Source: Sulfitobacter marinus
GTDB lineage: Bacteria > Pseudomonadota > Alphaproteobacteria > Rhodobacterales > Rhodobacteraceae
Assembly: GCF_900116285.1 (NCBI RefSeq)
Contig: NZ_FPAJ01000002.1
Coordinates: 372,001-436,000 of the forward strand
Direction of reading: 5' to 3'
DNA: 64,000 nt
The notes under the pieces were generated by a model that had not been told where the DNA came from, did no database searches, and worked only from the letters and a program-made list of their open reading frames with translations. A program made the translations under genes and the position numbers. Position 1 is the first letter of the stretch, and the number at the start of each line of letters is the position of its first letter. Of the stretch, positions 25,703-34,486 are shown in pieces.

Positions 25703-26995
25703 TCAGCTGGTTGCTTTGGCCAGCGCCTGATCCAGATCGGCGATCAGGTCATTGGCGTCTTCGGTCCCGATGGAGACCCGCACGACGTTTGCACCCGCAC
25801 CTGCGGCCTCTTGCTGTTCCGCGCTAAGCTGGCGGTGCGTGGTCGAAGCCGAGTGGATGATCAGCGACCGTGTATCGCCAAGGTTGGCAACATGGCTAAA
25901 GATTTCCAGCGCATTGACCAACTTGACGCAGGCATCATAGCCACCCTTGACCGCAAAGGTGAACAAGCCTCCAGCGCCCTTGGGACAAACGGTCTTGGCG
26001 CGCTCAAAATACGGCGAGGATTCGAGGCCAGCATAGGTCACGTAATCCACGCGATCATCATTTTCGAGCCACTGCGCGACCTTGACGGCATTTTCGACGT
26101 GGCGCTCCATCCGTAGGGACAGGGTTTCGGTCCCCATCAAGGTGTAATGCGCGGCTTGGGGGTTCATGGTCATGCCCAGATCGCGCAGACCGATGGCGAT
26201 GCCGTGGAAGGTGAAGGCCAGCGGGCCAAAGGTCTCGTGGAACTTGAGGCCGTGATAGGCAGGCTCTGGCTGGCTGAGCGACGGAAATTTGTCATTCGCG
26301 GACCAGTCGAATTTGCCCGAATCCACGATGCAGCCGCCAGTGACCGTGCCGTTGCCGGTCAGGTATTTCGTGGTGGAATGCACGACCAATGTCGCGCCAT
26401 GTTCGATCGGGCGGCACAGATACGGCGTGGCAGTGGTGTTATCGATGATCAGCGGAATGCCAGCGTCATCGGCCACATCTGCGATGGCACGCACATCCAT
26501 GATATATCCGCCGGGGTTCGCAATCGCCTCACCAAAGATGGCGCGGGTGTCATCATCAACGGCCGCCTTGACCGCGTCGATATCGTCGAAGTCAACAAAT
26601 GTGCAGGACCAGCCGAAACGCTTGATCGTTTGGCTGAACTGGGTGACGGTGCCACCATAAAGACGGGTCGATGCAACGATGTTTTTGCCCGGGCCCATCA
26701 GCGGGAACAGCGCCATGATCTGGGCCGCGTGACCGGAGGAGCAGCAAACGGCACCGACGCCGCCCTCAAGCGTGGCAATGCGTTCTTGCAGGACAGCGAC
26801 GGTCGGGTTGGTCAGGCGCGAATAGATAAACCCGACTTCTTGCAGGTTGAACAGCGCAGCGGCATGGTCGGCGTCGCGGAACACATAGGCGGTGGTTTGG
26901 TAAATCGGCGTCTGGCGCGCGCCGGTGGCTGGATCAGGCTTGGCCCCTGCGTGAATTTGCAGCGTGTCAAAACCGTATGTTGGGCCGTCAGTCAT
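25703..26995 (-). CDS. O-acetylhomoserine sulfhydrylase family enzyme (MetY-like)
   Basis: 430 residues of the Cys/Met metabolism PLP-dependent family. The PLP lysine is in VVHSTTKYLTGNG and the phosphate-binding region in CCSSGHAAQI. The length and the QTPIYQTTAYVF start are those of MetY-type enzymes, which make homocysteine (or methionine/cysteine derivatives) from O-acetylhomoserine and sulfide. GGGAGG directly abuts the ATG at 27001 and is 6 bases before the ATG at 26995, so 26995 is chosen. I looked for a SAM-II type riboswitch upstream and did not find one; the leader instead has an 8-bp dyad at 27083-27102. Confidence 0.9.
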   Translation of the reverse strand: MTDGPTYGFDTLQIHAGAKPDPATGARQTPIYQTTAYVFRDADHAAALFNLQEVGFIYSRLTNPTVAVLQERIATLEGGVGAVCCSSGHAAQIMALFPLMGPGKNIVASTRLYGGTVTQFSQTIKRFGWSCTFVDFDDIDAVKAAVDDDTRAIFGEAIANPGGYIMDVRAIADVADDAGIPLIIDNTTATPYLCRPIEHGATLVVHSTTKYLTGNGTVTGGCIVDSGKFDWSANDKFPSLSQPEPAYHGLKFHETFGPLAFTFHGIAIGLRDLGMTMNPQAAHYTLMGTETLSLRMERHVENAVKVAQWLENDDRVDYVTYAGLESSPYFERAKTVCPKGAGGLFTFAVKGGYDACVKLVNALEIFSHVANLGDTRSLIIHSASTTHRQLSAEQQEAAGAGANVVRVSIGTEDANDLIADLDQALAKATS

Positions 26996-27082
26996 GGTCA
27001 TCCTCCCGTGGATTGTTTGAGAAAGAGATATTGGAATGGGCTTTGCGGTACAAGTAATTGTGCAGGGCGCGCGGGGGGAGAC

Positions 27083-27102
27083 GGAATTTTCAGAAAAATT
27101 CC
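27083..27102. promoter_or_regulatory. Perfect dyad upstream of metY-like gene
   Basis: GGAATTTT-CAGA-AAAATTCC: 8-bp arms around 4 bases. It is about 90 bp upstream of the metY-like start and behind the glycosyltransferase-like gene. It may be an operator or a weak terminator; a second AT palindrome (ATTCGAAT) follows at about 27115. Confidence 0.4.
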
Positions 27103-27140
27103 GGCCCGAAGAATTCGAATTTCGCGGCACCCGTCGAGGC

Positions 27141-28145
27141 CTATCGCATCCAATAGCCGTTGGATTTCAGACGGTTCCGGATCGCTTGTTCCTTGCGGGG
27201 CAAGTTGTCTTGGTCAAACAGCGCCCGCGCTTTCTGACCGCGCCCCTGATATACCATCCGTTTGATCGGATCGTGGCCTTTCAGGACTTTCTTTAGTTTA
27301 TTAGGTGCCGCGACCGTCTCCAGAATATCAACCGCGCTTTGGCTTTCGCGCGCATAAAGCAGGGGCAGGAACCTGTAGTGACAGCTTACGCTGCCATCTA
27401 GCAGACCCTCTGGTAGCGTGTCGCGTCCGCCGCCCAATGCGTGGATGACCAATGGCAAGGCGACCTGGTCCAGCCACGGATCAAAGCTTTGTGCGCAGAG
27501 TTCCTCCGGCGGCGTGTCGCGGATGGCCAGCGCATATTCCAAGAACTTGGCGCCGAATTCATGCGGGCAGCGGTAAAAGAAAAAGCCCGCGTTAAAATAC
27601 AGGTATCTTTGCCAGTATTCGTCTGGTTGGCTTAGGTCGAGGCTGCTTTCGAAATCCAGACCAAACATGTCATACAGAGATTTCCACAGCCCGGTATATT
27701 GCGGCCCATATAGTTGCGGCACAGGCCATGTATTGGTGCGGCGCAGGGATGCGGTGGGGCGGTCAAAATCAAACGGAACTCGGGTGATGTCGCCGGTGAT
27801 CAGCGTATCGGTATCGAAAAAGACAAAGGGCTCGCCTTTGGGTAGCGCGCTCAGCATCTCGATCTTGTTGCCATAGGGGTAGGATGCCCCGAAATGTTCC
27901 GAGTGAAACGGGATAATTTCAGCGCCCAAATCGGTTAGCGCGCCACGTATCTCATCGCTTTTGATGTTGGGGTCTTTTGGCCAATGGTCACCGGGCTGCG
28001 GTTCGGCCACCAAAAGACGACCGTGAAAATCGGGGCTGCTGTGGCGCAGGGACGCTGCAAACAGCAATGCCTCATAGGCCAAGCGGCCCTGCTGCCCGAC
28101 CACGACAATGTTAAAGTCCTGCGATGGGGCGGGGGTGTTGGTCAA
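27141..28145 (-). CDS. Glycosyltransferase-like protein (GT-A fold, DxD)
   Basis: 334 residues. The segment EPFVFFDTDTLITGD carries a DTD motif in the place where GT-A (GT8-like) transferases bind metal and nucleotide sugar, preceded by YGNKIEML; FNAGFFFYRCP is also typical of this fold. The acceptor is unknown and no polysaccharide genes are close by. The start is TTG at 28145, supported by AAGAGG 9 bases upstream; no ATG occurs before the conserved region. Function is inferred from these motifs only. Confidence 0.65.
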   Translation of the reverse strand: MTNTPAPSQDFNIVVVGQQGRLAYEALLFAASLRHSSPDFHGRLLVAEPQPGDHWPKDPNIKSDEIRGALTDLGAEIIPFHSEHFGASYPYGNKIEMLSALPKGEPFVFFDTDTLITGDITRVPFDFDRPTASLRRTNTWPVPQLYGPQYTGLWKSLYDMFGLDFESSLDLSQPDEYWQRYLYFNAGFFFYRCPHEFGAKFLEYALAIRDTPPEELCAQSFDPWLDQVALPLVIHALGGGRDTLPEGLLDGSVSCHYRFLPLLYARESQSAVDILETVAAPNKLKKVLKGHDPIKRMVYQGRGQKARALFDQDNLPRKEQAIRNRLKSNGYWMR

Positions 28146-28274
28146 CGCGCTGCCTCTTGTCCTTTTTCTGGACTATAGGAGCAAAGGGCGTTTCGCAAAA
28201 GATACCAAATAAATTCGGCAGTTACACCAGCCATGAGGTCGGGGTTTGACCCTATTGCGCATCTGATGTGAAAG

Positions 28275-28358
28275 TGGTGGGCGACCCTGGAATCGAACCA
28301 GGCGTGCGTCTCCGCGAGGGAGTTACAGTCCCCTGCCACACCTTGCGGCCTGTCGCCC
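28275..28358 (-). tRNA. tRNA-Tyr (GTA)
   Basis: 84 nt with encoded CCA. Acceptor GGGCGAC pairs with GTCGCCC, anticodon GTA (complement of 28324-28326), T-arm CCTGG-TTCGATT-CCAGG, and a long variable arm with GCG-GAGA-CGC, as expected for bacterial tRNA-Tyr. A candidate promoter on the same strand is TTGACG (28418-28423) and TAATCA (28395-28400), 17 bp apart. Confidence 0.95.
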
Positions 28359-28485
28359 ACTTTCAGCCAGTGCATTGCACCGGATGTGAAGGCGTGATTA
28401 CAAGCGGTCCTGATAGGCGTCAAGGCGAAAACCTAGGCGAAAGGCAGGGAAATGATCCTTGCAGCATATGATAGAGGGTCTGGGC

Positions 28486-29262
28486 ATGAAAAAACCGAAG
28501 TGGGTCGTGCAAAAAGAGCAAGATAAAAAGGCTGAGGCGAACCAGACCGTGTGGTTGTTCGGCTTGCATGCTGTGCGTGACGCGCTGGAGAATCCCAAAC
28601 GCGAAAAGCTAAAGCTGATGGTCACGCCAAATGCGCAGATCAAGCTGGAAGAGGCGATTGCCAAAGCGGGAATCGTACCAGAGGTCGTGGACCCACGCAA
28701 ATTCCGCCCGCCGCTTGATCAAGGGTCGGTGCATCAGGGCGCTGTGCTTGAGGTCAAACCGCTGGCGTGGGGATCCTTGCAAGAGGTATGTATCGGGGCC
28801 GAGGCACCGCGTGTGTTGCTGCTCGACCGCGTCACCGATCCGCATAACGTTGGGGCAATCTTGCGCTCTGCCGAGGTGTTGGGCGCGTCTGCCGTGATCG
28901 GCATGCGCCACCACGCCGCCCCCGAGACCGGATCGCTGGCGAAATCCGCAAGTGGCGCGTTGGAGCGTCAGCCCTATCTGCGGGTGCGTAACTTGGCGGA
29001 TTCGATCAAAGAGCTGCAGAATATGGGGTATTTGGTGCTTGGGCTTGATGGTGAGGCCGATATGACGGTCGAGGCCGCATTGGACGGTAAACGGGATCGC
29101 CCCGTTGCACTGGTGTTGGGGGCCGAGGGGCCGGGGCTGCGTGAGAAGACCAAAGAAACGGTGGATATGCTGGTGCGGATTGACGCAGATGGCGGATTTG
29201 GCTCGCTCAACGTCTCGAACGCGGCGGCAATCGCCCTATATGCGTCTCGTCCGCACGGGTAA
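28486..29262 (+). CDS. rlmB: 23S rRNA 2'-O-methyltransferase RlmB (TrmH family)
   Basis: 258 residues: an N-terminal substrate-binding domain (VWLFGLHAVRDALENP) and a SpoU knot domain with motifs DPHNVGAILRSAEVLGA, VLGAEGPGL and SLNVSNAAAIALY. The deep trefoil knot binds SAM, and the family methylates G2251 of 23S rRNA. AGAGGG lies 7-8 bases before the ATG at 28486, which I prefer over in-frame starts at 28459 and 28468. It is divergent from tRNA-Tyr, and a zinc-ribbon gene follows at 24 bp. Confidence 0.9.
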   Translation: MKKPKWVVQKEQDKKAEANQTVWLFGLHAVRDALENPKREKLKLMVTPNAQIKLEEAIAKAGIVPEVVDPRKFRPPLDQGSVHQGAVLEVKPLAWGSLQEVCIGAEAPRVLLLDRVTDPHNVGAILRSAEVLGASAVIGMRHHAAPETGSLAKSASGALERQPYLRVRNLADSIKELQNMGYLVLGLDGEADMTVEAALDGKRDRPVALVLGAEGPGLREKTKETVDMLVRIDADGGFGSLNVSNAAAIALYASRPHG

Positions 29263-29286
29263 ATCCGGCGCTAGAGGAACGACGCA

Positions 29287-29649
29287 ATGGCCTACCCAAC
29301 CAAGATCGCAACCTGCTGTTTTTGCGGCAGCAAAGCGGCTTTGACGCTGGATGTGGGCCGCCACGAACTGTCCTGCGCGCAATGCGGCGCGCCGCTGCAT
29401 GATTTGAAGCAAATCCCTGTTTCTAAATCCAAAAATGCGGGCGGCGGCGTGTCGCCTGCCTTGCGGCGGTTTCCAAGTGCCAAGCCTGTAAAACGGGGGC
29501 TGAAGCCCAAGGTGAAACGTCAGAAGCGCCGGAAATCCTGGCTGCAAAAGATGGCCAGCGACGTCTTTGAAGACGTTTTTGATGCTGTAGAAGACATTTT
29601 GATTGAGCGGAACGTCAAGCTTTGGGCGGTATTCTGCCCAGATGTTTAG
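29287..29649 (+). CDS. Small zinc-ribbon protein with basic linker
   Basis: 120 residues. An N-terminal zinc ribbon (CCFCGSKAAL...CAQCGAP, two CxxC knuckles about 20 residues apart), a very basic middle (KPKVKRQKRRKSW) and an acidic amphipathic helix (DVFEDVFDAVEDI). I do not know a characterised relative; nucleic-acid binding is suggested only by the ribbon and charge. It lies 24 bp behind rlmB, so the two may share a transcript, and it ends before the terminator at 29768. Confidence 0.65.
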   Translation: MAYPTKIATCCFCGSKAALTLDVGRHELSCAQCGAPLHDLKQIPVSKSKNAGGGVSPALRRFPSAKPVKRGLKPKVKRQKRRKSWLQKMASDVFEDVFDAVEDILIERNVKLWAVFCPDV

Positions 29650-29767
29650 ATTTTATTCACGGATTTGTTAGACGGTCTTTGAATGGCGCGAAGAGTGCTT
29701 ACTTCATGTTCAAGGCGGCGGGTTCGGAACACCTGCCGATCTGTAACTGTCCCTCGTTCCATACCTT

Positions 29768-29805
29768 AGCGCCCTCGGACCTTCGTCTGATGGGCGCTTT
29801 TTTTC
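29768..29805 (+). terminator. Intrinsic terminator behind the zinc-ribbon gene
   Basis: AGCGCCC-TCGGAC-CTTC-GTCTGA-TGGGCGCT followed by seven T: a continuous stem with a CTTC loop. Confidence 0.88.
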
Positions 29806-29831
29806 CGCTTGAATCGGTGTAGATGTAGACG

Positions 29832-30299
29832 ATGACGTATTCAGATGCCCTTTTGAAAGATGTGCTGACTCGGACCAAGCGGATCGCGGTTGTTGGCGTG
29901 TCAATGAACCCCGTGCGCCCCAGTTATTTTGTGGCGCGTTATCTGTCGCTCAAGGGGTTTGAGGTGATTCCCGTGAACCCCGGTCACGCGGGCAAGACGT
30001 TGTTCGGTGCCAAGGTTGTCGCGAAGCTGTCTGACATTGACGGTGATGTGGATATGGTCGATATTTTCCGTCGCTCAGAAGCCGTGCCCGAGATTGTAGA
30101 CGAGGCGTTGGCGGCGTTTCCCAAGTTACAGACGATCTGGATGCAAATTGGGGTCGAGCATGCCGAAGCTGCGGCATTGGCAGAGGCGCGCGGGGTCATC
30201 GTGATTCAGAATCGTTGCCCGAAGATGGAATATCAGCGGCTGTTTTCCGAGCTGCGCATGGGCGGTTTTGCGACGGGCGTGATTTCGAGCAAGCTGTGA
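29832..30299 (+). CDS. CoA-binding domain protein (YccU-like)
   Basis: 155 residues that form one CoA-binding Rossmann fold (RIAVVGVSMNPVRPSYFVAR, then VIPVNPGHAGKTLFG), as in succinyl-CoA synthetase alpha and E. coli YccU. There is no catalytic His loop, so binding of CoA or a nucleotide is likely but no reaction can be given. The C-terminal NRCPKMEYQRL is a conserved family block. It converges with hisE, and repeat copy C lies between them. Confidence 0.85.
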   Translation: MTYSDALLKDVLTRTKRIAVVGVSMNPVRPSYFVARYLSLKGFEVIPVNPGHAGKTLFGAKVVAKLSDIDGDVDMVDIFRRSEAVPEIVDEALAAFPKLQTIWMQIGVEHAEAAALAEARGVIVIQNRCPKMEYQRLFSELRMGGFATGVISSKL

Positions 30300-30342
30300 T
30301 GGAATGCCCGCTATGTGGGGCGATTTTGCCTGCGGCGGCGGG

Positions 30343-30409
30343 GAAGGGGGGCTTGCCCCCCAAGCCGATATATCGGCTTTCCCCCCAGGATATTTAAGAG
30401 CCAGAGAAG
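30343..30409 (-). repeat. Dispersed 3'-end hairpin repeat, copy C
   Basis: On the minus strand: CTTCTCTGGCT, AAATATCCTGGGGGG, the palindrome AAGCCGATATATCGGCTT and GGGGGGC-AA-GCCCCCC. It begins one base behind the hisE stop and has the same box as copy B. Confidence 0.65.
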
Positions 30410-30410
30410 C

Positions 30411-30716
30411 CTAGCGGGATGCTTTTTCTGCGATTCCGCTTTGGTTTTGACGGCGCGCGAGTTCATCCAGTACATCTGTGAGCGGGACATCACGCGAAGC
30501 GAGCATGACCAGCAGATGATAAAGCACATCGGCGGCTTCGGAGGTGAGCGCCTTTTTGTCGTCCTTCACCGCTTCGATAATGGCTTCTATTGCCTCTTCC
30601 CCGAATTTCTCTGCACATTTTTCCGGGCCTTTGGCAAGCAGCTGTGCTGTCCAACTGCTTGAGGGATCAGCATTCTTGCGGGCGCTGATGGTCGCGAAAA
30701 GGTCATCTAGGGTCAT
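30411..30716 (-). CDS. hisE: Phosphoribosyl-ATP pyrophosphohydrolase HisE
   Basis: 101 residues of the MazG-like HisE family ([21 protein letters not shown], then [13 protein letters not shown] with the metal-binding EEA...E..D pattern). It hydrolyses phosphoribosyl-ATP to phosphoribosyl-AMP in histidine synthesis. Its ATG overlaps the hisF stop by 4 bases. hisI, often fused or adjacent in other bacteria, is not here. Confidence 0.95.
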   Translation of the reverse strand: MTLDDLFATISARKNADPSSSWTAQLLAKGPEKCAEKFGEEAIEAIIEAVKDDKKALTSEAADVLYHLLVMLASRDVPLTDVLDELARRQNQSGIAEKASR

Positions 30717-31474
30717 GTCAGCCTCATTGGGATGCCGGCGGCGGCCATATGCTGTTTTGCTTGCGCCACCGTGTATTCGCCAAAGTGAAAGATTGATGCG
30801 GCCAGAACGGCAGAGGCCCCGCCTTTGGTAACGCCGTCTACGAGGTGATCCAGATTGCCAACGCCGCCCGAGGCAATAACCGGTACGCTGACAGCGTCAG
30901 AGATGGCGCGGGTCAGGGGAAGGTTGAAGCCTTGTTTGGTGCCGTCGCGGTCCATCGAGGTCAGCAGGATTTCACCTGCACCTTTGGCGGTGACCAGCCT
31001 GGCAAATTCCACGGCGTCGATGCCGGTGGGTTTGCGGCCGCCATGGGTGAATATTTCCCATTTGCCGGGGCTGACGGTTTTGGCGTCGATGGCGCAGACG
31101 ATGCATTGGCTGCCGAATTGATCGGCGGCGCGCGCGATGACATCGGGATCTGCAACGGCGGCCGAGTTAAAGCTGACCTTGTCGGCACCGGCCAGCAGTA
31201 GGGCGCGCACATCTGCCACCGTCCGCACGCCGCCGCCCACGGTTAGGGGGATATAACAATGTTCAGCGGTGCGGGTGACCAAATCAAACATGGTGCCGCG
31301 GTTTTCATGGGTGGCATGAATGTCGAGAAAGCACAGTTCATCCGCGCCGGCGGCATCATAGGCGATGGCTGCGTCAACAGGATCGCCCGCATCACGCAGG
31401 CCAACGAAATTTACGCCTTTGACCACACGGCCATCGGCGACATCTAGGCAGGGGATGATACGGGTTTTAAGCAT
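30713..31474 (-). CDS. hisF: Imidazole glycerol phosphate synthase subunit HisF
   Basis: 253 residues, a TIM barrel with the catalytic Asp in [12 protein letters not shown] and a second in [19 protein letters not shown] and ASGGVGN are the phosphate-binding loops. It cyclises PRFAR using ammonia from HisH to give imidazole glycerol phosphate and AICAR. It is coupled to hisE by a 4-base overlap, and 93 bp with repeat copy D separate it from hisA. Confidence 0.97.
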   Translation of the reverse strand: MLKTRIIPCLDVADGRVVKGVNFVGLRDAGDPVDAAIAYDAAGADELCFLDIHATHENRGTMFDLVTRTAEHCYIPLTVGGGVRTVADVRALLLAGADKVSFNSAAVADPDVIARAADQFGSQCIVCAIDAKTVSPGKWEIFTHGGRKPTGIDAVEFARLVTAKGAGEILLTSMDRDGTKQGFNLPLTRAISDAVSVPVIASGGVGNLDHLVDGVTKGGASAVLAASIFHFGEYTVAQAKQHMAAAGIPMRLT

Positions 31475-31496
31475 GGGTATTCTTTAGATGGCGCAG

Positions 31497-31570
31497 GTTC
31501 GGGTGGCAAGCCGCTGGAGGGCTGTCTGCCCTCCAGACCACCCGAGGATTTGTAGCCATTTGGAAGATCA
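31497..31570 (-). repeat. Dispersed 3'-end hairpin repeat, copy D
   Basis: On the minus strand it begins with the hisA stop: TGATCTTCCAAATGG, AAATCC, then CGGGTGG, an inner stem CTGGAGGGC-AGACA-GCCCTCCAG and the outer partner CCACCCG. The front box is shared with copy A. It sits inside the his transcript, between hisA and hisF. Confidence 0.65.
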
Positions 31571-32284
31571 GGCAAGCGCTTTGAGGGCTTCTTGGAGGTC
31601 GATGGCCCCGTCGTAGAGCGCGCGGCCCGAGATCGCGCCAGAGATCACGTTGGTGGCTTTGAGTGCTTTGAGGTCATCAAGAGAGCTGACGCCGCCGGAG
31701 GCGATGACCGGAATTTTGACGGCACGGGCAAGATCGGCTGTGGCATCGATGTTGGGGCCGCCCATGGCCCCGTCGCGCAGGATATCAGTGTAGATGATTG
31801 CCGCGACGCCTGCGTCCTCAAAGGATTTTGCCAGATCGGTGACCATCACGTCGGTCTCTTCGGCCCAGCCTTTGGTCGCGACGCGGCCATTGCGCGCGTC
31901 GATTCCTACGGCAACTTTGCCGGGGAAGGCGCGTGCGGCTTCGCGCACCAGATCGGGGTTTTCAACGGCAACGGTGCCAAGGATGACGCGGGCGAGCCCT
32001 TTGTCCAGCCAAGCCTCGATTGTGGCCATGTCGCGGATGCCGCCGCCGAGCTGGGCGGGAACGTTGCAAGATTTTAAGATCGCCTCGACCGGGGCGGCGT
32101 TGACCGGGGCCCCTGCAAATGCGCCGTTCAGATCAACTAGGTGCAGCCAGCTGCAGCCTGCATCGACAAAGGCGCGCGCCTGTGCGGTGGGGTCGTCATT
32201 GAAAACCGTGGATTTTTCCATGTCGCCATGCACGAGGCGCACGGCCTGGCCGTCTTTGAGGTCGATTGCGGGGTAAAGTATCAT
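31568..32284 (-). CDS. hisA: Phosphoribosylformimino-AICAR ribotide isomerase HisA
   Basis: 238 residues, TIM barrel. The catalytic Asp is in [14 protein letters not shown] and the second in [19 protein letters not shown] and ASGGVSS bind phosphate. It isomerises ProFAR to PRFAR. The ATG at 32284 gives the family-typical [10 protein letters not shown]; the upstream open extension of 60 codons is spurious. It is separated from hisH by the DUF2147 gene on the other strand. Confidence 0.97.
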   Translation of the reverse strand: MILYPAIDLKDGQAVRLVHGDMEKSTVFNDDPTAQARAFVDAGCSWLHLVDLNGAFAGAPVNAAPVEAILKSCNVPAQLGGGIRDMATIEAWLDKGLARVILGTVAVENPDLVREAARAFPGKVAVGIDARNGRVATKGWAEETDVMVTDLAKSFEDAGVAAIIYTDILRDGAMGGPNIDATADLARAVKIPVIASGGVSSLDDLKALKATNVISGAISGRALYDGAIDLQEALKALA

Positions 32285-32426
32285 GTGGGCGCCTTGGGTT
32301 GCGGGTGTTGAGAGATGAAATCGCATGATGGGCCGAAATGTGCAACGCAGCAGTGTCGCCCTTACGTTAAGCTTGCCCGAAGCGGCAAATATGCGGCAAG
32401 CTACTCGTATATCGGGAGGATACATC

Positions 32427-32816
32427 ATGAAAAGAGTGATTTTGGCAGCGGTACTAGGTGTCATGGCGGCGGGCGCTGCGATGGCGGAGGATCCTGCTGT
32501 TGGCGTGTGGAAGACCCAACCGGATGACGGGTCTTATGCGCATGTGAAAATGACGCCATGTGGCGCAGAAATTTGCGGCACGATGATGCGCACGTTTAAC
32601 GACGATGGCGAGTATACGTCTCCCAACCTTGGCAAACAGCTGGTCATCGGCATGGTGCCGGATGGCAAGGGCAACTATGCGGGCAAGGTCTGGCGGCCGT
32701 CGAACGATAAAATCTATATCGGGAAGATGACCGTTACGGGTGATAACCTGAAGCTGTCCGGCTGCATTGCGGGCGGTTTGCTGTGTTCAAAGCAAAACTG
32801 GAGCCGGCTTAAGTAA
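32427..32816 (+). CDS. Exported DUF2147 protein
   Basis: 129 residues with a signal peptide (cleavage after GAAMA) and a DUF2147 domain starting [14 protein letters not shown]; the end [16 protein letters not shown] is the conserved family tail. Four cysteines may form disulfides in the periplasm. The beta-rich fold is lipocalin-like; function is unknown. GGGAGGA is 6 bases before the ATG. It stands on the plus strand between hisA and hisH, so it breaks the his cluster into two transcripts. Confidence 0.85.
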   Translation: MKRVILAAVLGVMAAGAAMAEDPAVGVWKTQPDDGSYAHVKMTPCGAEICGTMMRTFNDDGEYTSPNLGKQLVIGMVPDGKGNYAGKVWRPSNDKIYIGKMTVTGDNLKLSGCIAGGLLCSKQNWSRLK

Positions 32817-32870
32817 GCTGGGTTTTCGTATGGCGCACCCGGCCCCGAATAGCGGGCCGGTGCGGGAAAC

Positions 32871-33509
32871 TTATGGTCGCCACTTCAAGAAATTGGCGAT
32901 CATGCGCAAGCCGGTGGTTTGGCTTTTCTCTGGATGGAATTGCATGCCTAGCATGGTGTCGCGCCCGATCACGGCGGTGACATCGCCCGCATAATCCACA
33001 TGAGCCAGCCGTTCCGCACGGTCGGTCACGGCCATGTGGTAGCTGTGCACAAAATAGGCGTGATCGCCGGTGTTGATGCCGTCGAACACAGGATGCGGAT
33101 GATCGATGATTAAGTCATTCCACCCCATATGCGGCACTTTCAGCGTGGGGTCGGCGGGGGTGATCTTGGTCACCTCCCCCTCGATCCAGCCCAACCCTTG
33201 CGTGTCTTCGTATTCGCGGCCCCAAGAGGCCATTAACTGCATCCCGACGCAAATCCCCAAAAAAGGGCGGCCTTTGACTTCGACGGCTTCGACCATGGCG
33301 GCATAGATGCCACTGTGGCCCTTGAGAGACGCCATGCAGGACGGGAATGCCCCGTCGCCGGGCAATACAAGACGATCGGCGCGGGCAACCACATCAGCAT
33401 CGGCGGTAACAACCACCTCGCCTGCATTTCCTTCGCGGGCCATGCGTTCAAACGCCTTGTGAGCCGAGTGAAGATTGCCGGATTCGTAGTCAATAATCGC
33501 GGTCAACAT
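32871..33509 (-). CDS. hisH: Imidazole glycerol phosphate synthase subunit HisH
   Basis: 212 residues, a class I glutamine amidotransferase. The triad is Cys in FLGICVGMQL, and His and Glu in MQFHPEKSQ. It releases ammonia from glutamine for HisF. The gene follows hisB by 3 bases and so shares its transcript; HisF is encoded 1.4 kb downstream, beyond DUF2147 and hisA. Confidence 0.97.
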   Translation of the reverse strand: MLTAIIDYESGNLHSAHKAFERMAREGNAGEVVVTADADVVARADRLVLPGDGAFPSCMASLKGHSGIYAAMVEAVEVKGRPFLGICVGMQLMASWGREYEDTQGLGWIEGEVTKITPADPTLKVPHMGWNDLIIDHPHPVFDGINTGDHAYFVHSYHMAVTDRAERLAHVDYAGDVTAVIGRDTMLGMQFHPEKSQTTGLRMIANFLKWRP

Positions 33510-33512
33510 GCC

Positions 33513-34100
33513 CTAGAGCGCACCTTTGGTTGAGGGGATATCGCCTGCTTTGCGGGTATCGACCTCGACCGCTTCGCGCAGCGCGCGGGCCACGGATTTG
33601 AACGCAGCCTCGGCGATGTGGTGGCTGTTGAGGCCATGCAGCATGTCGACGTGCAGCGTGATCCCGCCATGGGTCGACAGCGCCTGAAAAAACTCGCGCA
33701 CCAGTTCTGTGTCAAAGCTTCCGATCTTGGCCGATGGCAGATCCACGTTCCAGATGAAAAACGGGCGGGCAGACAGATCAAGGGCCGTGCGCACCAAAGC
33801 GTCATCCATGGGCAGCAGACACGCACCATAACGGCGAATGCCACGTTTGTCGCCAAGCGCGTTTGTCAGCGCCTGACCCAATGCAATACCCACGTCTTCG
33901 ACGGTGTGGTGATCATCAACATGCAGATCCCCCTTGGCGGTGATTTTCATGTCAATCAGCGAATGCCGCGCCAGTTGATCCAGCATGTGGTCAAAGAACC
34001 CGACGCCGGTGTTGTTGTCATAGGCCCCAGTGCCATCAAGGTTGATCTCGACGGCGATTTGGGTTTCGGCGGTGGAACGGCTGACGGTACTTTGGCGCAT
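33513..34100 (-). CDS. hisB: Imidazoleglycerol-phosphate dehydratase HisB
   Basis: 195 residues, the monofunctional IGPD. The manganese-binding repeats are [34 protein letters not shown] and [10 protein letters not shown]. It dehydrates imidazole glycerol phosphate to imidazole acetol phosphate. GGAGAA lies before the ATG at 34100; a 41-codon open extension upstream is spurious. First gene of this his group. Confidence 0.97.
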   Translation of the reverse strand: MRQSTVSRSTAETQIAVEINLDGTGAYDNNTGVGFFDHMLDQLARHSLIDMKITAKGDLHVDDHHTVEDVGIALGQALTNALGDKRGIRRYGACLLPMDDALVRTALDLSARPFFIWNVDLPSAKIGSFDTELVREFFQALSTHGGITLHVDMLHGLNSHHIAEAAFKSVARALREAVEVDTRKAGDIPSTKGAL

Positions 34101-34246
34101 TGGAAATTCTCCGGCTGTTGGTGCCCTTATAGCAGTGCGCGCGGCCACGCCAAGGCCCGCAAAGCCGATTTGCGCGTCATAGGGGATTGCGGCGCTTACC
34201 CCGCTATGACAGCCTGCTGACATCGCAACCAGCCGAAAGCCTATTC

Positions 34247-34486
34247 ATGTCCACCTGCGTCTTTATCCAGATACGGTGCCGCCCCGGCACAACCTACCGC
34301 GTTGCCGAAGAAATCGCCCTGCGCGAAATTCATTCAGAGCTGTATTCAACATCTGGCGATTTTGACCTGCTGATGAAGCTGTATATCCCGAAAAATGAGG
34401 ATGTCGGCGTATATATCAACGATCATTTGCTGGATATCGATGGGATTGAGCGGTCTTTGACGACGATGACGTTCAAAGTATTTTGA
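34247..34486 (+). CDS. Stand-alone Lrp/AsnC ligand-binding (RAM) domain protein
   Basis: 79 residues that consist only of the RAM/ACT-like domain of Lrp proteins (FIQIRCRPGTTYRVAEEIAL, then TSGDFDLLMKLYIP) with no helix-turn-helix. Such proteins form rings and bind amino acids; they may modulate full Lrp proteins or act as small-molecule sensors. It is divergent from hisB (146 bp between starts), so a histidine-related role is possible but unproven. The next gene begins inside its stop codon. Confidence 0.85.
   Translation: MSTCVFIQIRCRPGTTYRVAEEIALREIHSELYSTSGDFDLLMKLYIPKNEDVGVYINDHLLDIDGIERSLTTMTFKVF

Noticed and set aside
27000..27140. SAM-II or SAM/SAH riboswitch upstream of the metY-like gene
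   Set aside because: The conserved blocks of these riboswitches are not found in the leader on the minus strand.
26147..27265. 372-codon open frame antisense to the metY-like gene
   Set aside because: The PLP enzyme on the minus strand is intact and recognisable; the antisense product has no features.
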